A program made the translations under genes and the position numbers. A stretch of 64,000 bases of DNA from Symsagittifera roscoffensis (taxonomy: Eukaryota; Xenacoelomorpha; Acoela; Convolutidae). Positions 58,639-64,000 of the stretch are shown here, piece after piece. The stretch spans positions 28,599,254 to 28,663,253 of the forward strand of contig NC_087065.1 in NCBI RefSeq assembly GCF_963678635.1, given 5' to 3'. The notes beneath the pieces were generated by a model. It made no database searches and had not been told where the DNA came from. It was given only the letters and a program-made list of their open reading frames with translations. Position 1 is the first letter of the stretch. The number at the start of each line of letters is the position of its first letter.

Positions 58639-60410
58639 TAGTAGTAGTAGTAGTAGTAGGGCTTTTGTGCTCGTAGCGCAAGGGGTTTCCCCCTTTCAGT
58701 TTTTCGTTCTATAGTGAAGTTTTGCTTCTACAGTCATTCATTGTGCAATCGCAAGCAATTCTCCATGTGCACTTGTTCATTTGTTCGTAGTCCTTCTCAA
58801 ATTTTCTCCAAAATAACCACAATATTCGCATCTTCAGTCTGCTTGTTTCTCTCACGTCAATTTTGATCACATTCGCTAGCCGACAAGTTTGGTAAAAGAA
58901 TTCGTCCTCCAAAAATTTCTTTTTCGGCCTCTCGAGCTGAAACATACAACCGCGCGAGGAACAGGAATACGATGGAACTTTCAACATGTCAACATCATAA
59001 TTTTTCGATAAAATTTTTGACAGCAACAAAAGGTTGTTGATCTGTATATACATTGGCAGTGGCAATAGTGAAATTTCGATTAACCGATCTTTGTACGAAT
59101 CCATATGCGGAATTATCCATTTAACTATACGCCTTTGTACATTTTCAAGCTCCGTAATAATGTATTTACTTAATCCATAACATGGACTTGCGTACGTGAG
59201 TATTGGTACGATCATAGATTTATACAAATCCAGTTTAGCTTTTTGTCCAAGATTCGATACGCTTCTTTTTATCATGTGAAAAACACGAATTGCTTTGCAG
59301 CAAACCTTATTTATATGCAAATTCCATTTTAAGTCACAGGAAAGCATGAGCCCCAAATCAGATTGAGTTTCCTCTGTTTTAATCAATTCGTTTCCAAAAA
59401 GCAATCGTTTTTCGTTTTTGGACATTTTAATTAGGCAGCATTTATCCATATTGAAGGGCATGTTGTTTCTAACGGTCCAGTCATACAACGCATTTAAATC
59501 ACTTTGAATATCTATTGTGCTTAAACCCACGCTGAGAAATTTGGCGTCATCGGCAAAAAGTAGGGGAAACAATTGATCGCACATTTTCGGGAGGTCGTTA
59601 ACAAAAACCAGAAAAAGTATGGGGCCCAAAATACTCCCTTGCGGGACACCGCTAGTAACTTGTATTGGTGACGAGTTCACTCCATTTATACGCACGACTT
59701 GTACTCGATTTGTCAAATATGATTCGATTAGTTTCAGTAGCTTGTTTCTGATGCCCGTTTCAAAAAGTTTTTTCAAAAGCATACCATGATCCACTCTGTC
59801 AAAAGCTTTACTGTAGTCAGTAAAGATTATGTCAACATCATGTTGACTTTCAATGCCCTGGTACACTTTTTGCAAAAAGATTATCAATTGGAGAATCGTT
59901 GATCGTCTTTTCCTAAAGCCGAACTGAGCTGCGTGAAAAAAAGAATGGTAATGATCGTAAAGTCGTCTAAAAATAATCCTTTCTAAAATTTTCGAAGCTA
60001 TTGATAACAGAGATACCGGTCTGTAATTTGTAACTTGGCATTTATCGCCTTTTTTAAATAATGGACTTATAATTGCTTGTTTCCAATCGTTTGGAAAATT
60101 GGCTGTTTGGAAAATTTTTCTGAATAACTGTGAAAGAGAATGAGAAAGAGTAATGCACAATTTTTTATACACTATTGGTGGAATTTCATCGGGTCCTTTA
60201 CTCTTGTTTATGTCCAAGTTCATGCAAATTTCAATTACTTCCTTTTCGAAAAAATTTACAGTGGTAATCGATTTTACGCATTCTTTTCCATTACACCCTT
60301 CAATAAATTTTGTCGATTTTGTATACACGGAAGAGAAGAAGATAGAAAATAGTTCTGATTTACCCTTGTCTGTCTCCTCATGCATATTTTCTTCATTTTC
60401 TTGGTATTAT
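58639..60410 (-). mobile_element. LINE D: 5'-truncated Jockey/CR1-type LINE, young
   Basis: Minus-strand, with 3' end a (TAG)7 run on the plus strand (58639-58659) that reads as a (CTA)n tail. The coding frame is open over 558 codons. The 5' part (endonuclease) is missing, consistent with truncated reverse transcription. The open frame suggests recent insertion. Confidence 0.85.
58709..60385 (-). CDS. LINE D reverse transcriptase (truncated ORF2)
   Basis: 558 residues with no stop. Blocks: SPLFKKGDKCQVTNYRPVSL, GFRKRRSTILQLI, FTDYSKAFDRVDHGML (first catalytic Asp), TSGVPQGSILGPILFLVFVN and LLFADDAKFL (catalytic FADD), then the thumb with DLGLMLSCDLKWNLHINKV and the C-terminal helices. Missing N-terminal endonuclease and the start of the palm linker, so this is a dead copy with an intact RT domain. 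Reading frame starts at MHEETDKGKSELF because of truncation, not a natural start. Confidence 0.9.
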   Translation of the reverse strand: MHEETDKGKSELFSIFFSSVYTKSTKFIEGCNGKECVKSITTVNFFEKEVIEICMNLDINKSKGPDEIPPIVYKKLCITLSHSLSQLFRKIFQTANFPNDWKQAIISPLFKKGDKCQVTNYRPVSLLSIASKILERIIFRRLYDHYHSFFHAAQFGFRKRRSTILQLIIFLQKVYQGIESQHDVDIIFTDYSKAFDRVDHGMLLKKLFETGIRNKLLKLIESYLTNRVQVVRINGVNSSPIQVTSGVPQGSILGPILFLVFVNDLPKMCDQLFPLLFADDAKFLSVGLSTIDIQSDLNALYDWTVRNNMPFNMDKCCLIKMSKNEKRLLFGNELIKTEETQSDLGLMLSCDLKWNLHINKVCCKAIRVFHMIKRSVSNLGQKAKLDLYKSMIVPILTYASPCYGLSKYIITELENVQRRIVKWIIPHMDSYKDRLIEISLLPLPMYIQINNLLLLSKILSKNYDVDMLKVPSYSCSSRGCMFQLERPKKKFLEDEFFYQTCRLANVIKIDVRETSRLKMRILWLFWRKFEKDYEQMNKCTWRIACDCTMNDCRSKTSL

Positions 60411-61147
60411 TGACGATTAAATACAAGTTAATATTTTTCTGCTCTTAGACCCATCATTCTGCTCTTAAACCATTATTTTTAGCTTCCTTCAATTTTGGTT
60501 TTTCTGCACTCGTTTTCTCACTTGGCTTGATTCCCAATCATCTGACTCTAGTTACATTCCTTTGTTATACTTACTTCTCCCTAATGTTTGAAATTCCAAG
60601 TTTTTTTACTTGGAGTAAGGATGATGGATTAGTGAAGTAACTTCGGTTACCAAATTAATTTCTGACCTGCTGATTTGAAAATATTTGAAAAAAAAAAATT
60701 AAAAAAACCAAAAACCAACCGCTTTTTACTACAAGTTTTTTTTCATCGTTTGTAGTAACAACATCGTTTGTAGTCTTAGAAAAACACAGAGGTATTCTGA
60801 GTTCAGCTTATGTTTTCTTTTATTTCCATCATTTGAAATAGTCCACGAAAACCTTCCAAAAATATGAATTTCTGACGTCAAAGGATCAGAATTAATATAT
60901 TTAGACCTGTGATTTCAGATGAGGCAATTGTGTTGACTGAGTTTGAAGTCTAAAGCCTTGTTATGGACGCAAGGATAGTTTGCATGTTTTTAGTGACTGT
61001 TTCAATTTATAAAATAAGCTCCAATACAGAAGTTCTGCTGAAAAAATGCCGGAAGAATATCAGCGACGTAAGATAAAAGTTATCAATGTGCAAGATATAT
61101 TTTTTTAACTTTCTCAATGTTTTTCTCTGATTTTCGTTGTCCACTCT
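60411..61147. other. AT-rich intergenic DNA
   Basis: No supported gene, exon or repeat. Confidence 0.4.
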
Positions 61148-63720
61148 CAGAAGAAGAAGAAAGAACACTTAATTACCGGATGAAAGTCTGAGTATTAATA
61201 CAGTGAAATGTAAAGAGGATCAGTTCAAAATTTCAGATTAATTGCGTAAATAGTATATAGTAAAATGAAATAAACAAATAAGTAAATTGCGATGAAATTA
61301 CCATTGAAAAAAAAATCAGATTAAGACTTAACAACATGAATAAAAAAGAATTGTACATAAATTTGAGTAAATTAAATCTTAACAACATCGATATAATAAA
61401 CTGGTGATATATAGAAATCTTTCAATGGAAATGGATTTGACGCCATGTTTTTTTTGTGCGTACGTACTAGATTAGATTGCATTCCACTAGTGTAGAATAT
61501 TTTCATTTTTTTCTTTATTGTTGAATTAGTGGTGTCGAGTTTTCTTATTTTTACTGGCAATGACTTCCATTTTTTTTGAAGCGAGGTGAAAAAATGATTT
61601 TAGTATACAAGCAGTTAAACAGTGATTATCAAAAAGTATTTCTGTGCGATTATTAATTTTGTAATTGGCTGTCGGTTATTTAATTGCATTTGTAAACGCT
61701 TTCTTCTTATTGATAAGATATTGATATAGATAAGTTACACATTTCAATTTAGTTCCGATAAAAGATTTGCTTTTACGCAGTGCGGTGGATGATTTCTGTT
61801 TGGGTCTGAAAAACGTGCGTCATTGAAGTCGCATTGATTTGCGGCAGAAAAATAGCTACATAATCTAGATTGGATAAAACTCAACAGTGAAGTAAGGCAA
61901 CCAAAGATATTGCGGGCAGTTGTTGTCCAATTGTATCTATGGTCTTAATTCCTTGAAAATCTAGAATCAAACCTAAGTATTTGCATTCAGATTTTTTCTC
62001 TACATAATAATCATTGATAACAAGGCGGTCTGATTCCACATTCTGTTTATCATTTTTTTGGACAAAAAACTATAAATTTCCATTTCGATGCATTCAAATT
62101 TAACTGATTCTCAGAAAAAAGAAGTAAGCTCGTGTAAAGATTTTTGTAATTGACTCAGAGCATTCTTTTGAGATATAGATGACGCATACACCATGCAATC
62201 GTCTGCATACTGTACCAAAGTACATCCATCGCAGATACAATTTTGAATATCCAGTCCAAAAAATTCCATTCTCATTGACTCTTTGAAAATTCTTAAAACA
62301 TTCAAATAATGTTTTAGCTTTTGTTGAAAAGCCAAGATAGCGTAAATTTCTAACTAGAATAATATGAGAAATAAAGTCGAAATATTTCGAGAGATCTAAT
62401 AAAGCCGCATAAACATTTTTTTTGGAATCGATATCTTCGTGACTACTTTCAGTTACGTACAGAAGCGCATCTTGTCTGGAACAATTTTTGCCCAAACCAA
62501 ATTGTAAAGGAGTCATAATTTGATCTTCTTCTGTTCTTTGGACATGGAAAGTTTTCTCAAAAAGGTTGAGGATGCATTGGGTCATCCTTTTTGAATAATG
62601 GAGTTATATTTGTGTTTTTTTGTTTTCAGTGGGAAAACATCCTTATCTATGCAGGCATTAATAACAAACGTTAAAGTGTGGCACAATTTTTGATTGACCA
62701 TCAATTTTTGCCCAAGAAGGAACAGTACAAGGTGTTAGAGGTTTTATGTATTTTGTTCTCGCAGTATATCATAACATTGCTTCAATGTTGTGCTGAAAAT
62801 TACAGATTGGTAATTCAGAAATTCCTGGATTAAATAACAGGCTTAGCAGAGCTACAACATTCCCATAAATTTTAAAAACCGCGTTGAAGTACTTGGTTAT
62901 TTTAAAGTCCTGTGTGATCATTTCATTGAATGAACTACGCAGAGCAGTAATTCTGGAATTTATGGAACCGGATCCTCGAATTTGATAAATCTCATTTTTT
63001 GCTGGATTGTGCTGAGAAAAAAAACGCATAAATGCGAATGTTTTTCTTGTTTATCTTTAACCACTTGGGCTAACTGTCACGACAAAGACGATATTTTTGC
63101 CAATTTTCTTTCGAATTTTCATTTCGGGAAGCTAGAAGTGATTTTTGTTTCATTTTCAGTGTTTCTTTGCGTTCTGAATCGAACCAATCCGTTTCAGCTC
63201 GTGTTTTGCTTTAAATTTACGATTAAATTTCTTTTCGATTGGGGCATGTTGCTGAAGAGCATAAGATACTCAATTTAACAGCATTGAAAACATGTTTTGT
63301 GCGTCTGTACTTTGATTTAATTGAAATCAAGGAAGATTGGATAGAGTTAGGCAAAATTCTACTTTACGGTATTTATTGTTATTGAAATTAAAGATAATTT
63401 TTGACGTGTTTTTTCATAATTAATGCTGGTCAGAATAAGTGAAGAAAAATTATCTGTTTTGGTAGGCGTGTCAATGCAAAATTCATTTCCGTTTGTTTCA
63501 ACATCACCAATTAGCTAATCAATATGAGTTTTTGGCAAAGCACTGACTTGTGTTGCATCATTTGGACCAAAAACTTTCAATCGATATGGAAGAATGATGG
63601 ATTCAATTTTTTTTCTCAGATTTATTCAATTAATTTATGATATAATTGCCCATTAAAGTTATTTGGATAGAGACTAAATGCATTGTCAATGTTCAGAGTA
63701 CTCTATTGAAGAATTTTATA
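61148..63720 (-). mobile_element. LINE C: diverged, decayed relative of LINE A
   Basis: Minus-strand. Ends in GAAGAAGAAGAAAGAACAC like LINE A. RT pieces include TPLQFGLGKNCSRQDALLYV and LVQYADDCMVYASS; near 63500 an endonuclease piece resembles LINE A's LPYRLKVFG/THID region. Frames are heavily broken. It is more diverged from LINE A than LINE B is, so it represents an older subfamily. Confidence 0.8.
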
Positions 63721-64000
63721 ACGTTAATTCAAACGTTTTCGTAAATTTTGTGCATCATCAGGATTAAAATTTTTTACAATATTTACAAATTGATCTAAGA
63801 TCTGGAAAAAGTGACCAACATGTCTTTTAATGTGCAAAACGTGTGGAATCTATTCTACTGTGCCAGTTTAACAATTTAACAGTATTCTGTATAATAAAAA
63901 ACAGTTCTATCTATTTTGATTAGCCTAGTGATGTCGTTTAATGCATTCATTAAAATCATCAAAAACTCAACCATTTACCGAATATTGTGTATTTAGATTT
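63721..64000. other. Window end, AT-rich
   Basis: No supported feature. May still belong to LINE C's 5' region. Confidence 0.35.

Overview
This is a eukaryotic, metazoan (probably invertebrate) genomic window: AT-rich, intron-poor and crowded with retroelements. Three animal genes are recognisable. A type II phosphatidylinositol 4-kinase (7553-9457) and a mitochondrial 2-oxoglutarate/malate carrier (20225-21145) each have an uninterrupted reading frame on +. The last coding exon of an ICA1 (islet cell autoantigen 1)-like gene lies at 5674-5789. Splice acceptors follow a TTTTCAG style. Splice-site pattern also reveals exons of an unidentified minus-strand gene around 28.6-29.1 kb, broken by a 200-base N gap. 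The species cannot be fixed from sequence alone.

Layout. 1-5.5 kb: flank with a tRNA-like sequence, then a degraded minus-strand LINE (LINE A) whose second ORF carries a 2A-type ribosome-skipping motif. 5.7-9.6 kb: ICA1-like exon, a dispersed repeat (X), a hairpin cluster, PI4K2. 10.7-12.7 kb: degenerate tandem repeats. 13.5-19.5 kb: a decayed Ty3/gypsy LTR element. 20.2-21.4 kb: the carrier gene. 21.4-29.1 kb: mostly AT-rich non-coding DNA with a LINE remnant, a hAT-type MITE with an 8-bp target duplication, and candidate minus-strand exons. 29.1-34.2 kb: a degenerate CATC/ATCC-rich tract split by a retroelement with SGNH, PHD-finger, reverse transcriptase and restriction-like endonuclease domains. 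34.23-56.79 kb: a giant LTR retrotransposon. 56.8-64 kb: a second copy of X, a fragment of LINE A's family (LINE B), a younger LINE (LINE D) with an open 558-residue RT frame, and a decayed LINE (LINE C).

The standout is the giant element: about 22.5 kb between terminal repeats that share 802 aligned bases with about five differences. It has a long leader with a 14-bp minisatellite, gag with two CCHC knuckles, protease-RT-RNase H-integrase, and then about 10 kb of additional same-strand ORFs not expected of a Ty3/gypsy element: a divergent macro-domain-like protein, a coiled-coil protein, a large protein with one clear and one probable SGNH-hydrolase-like domain, an acidic protein, and a protein of roughly 1,070 codons with no recognised domain. 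It is more GC-rich than its surroundings. This copy is broken by several stops and frameshifts, some at homopolymers, so it is probably defective or imperfectly assembled, but the gene set looks like an elaborate mobile element with virus-like accessory functions.

A recurring theme is that three unrelated retroelement types in this one window (LINE A, the 30-33 kb element and the giant LTR element) all carry SGNH/GDSL-esterase-like domains.
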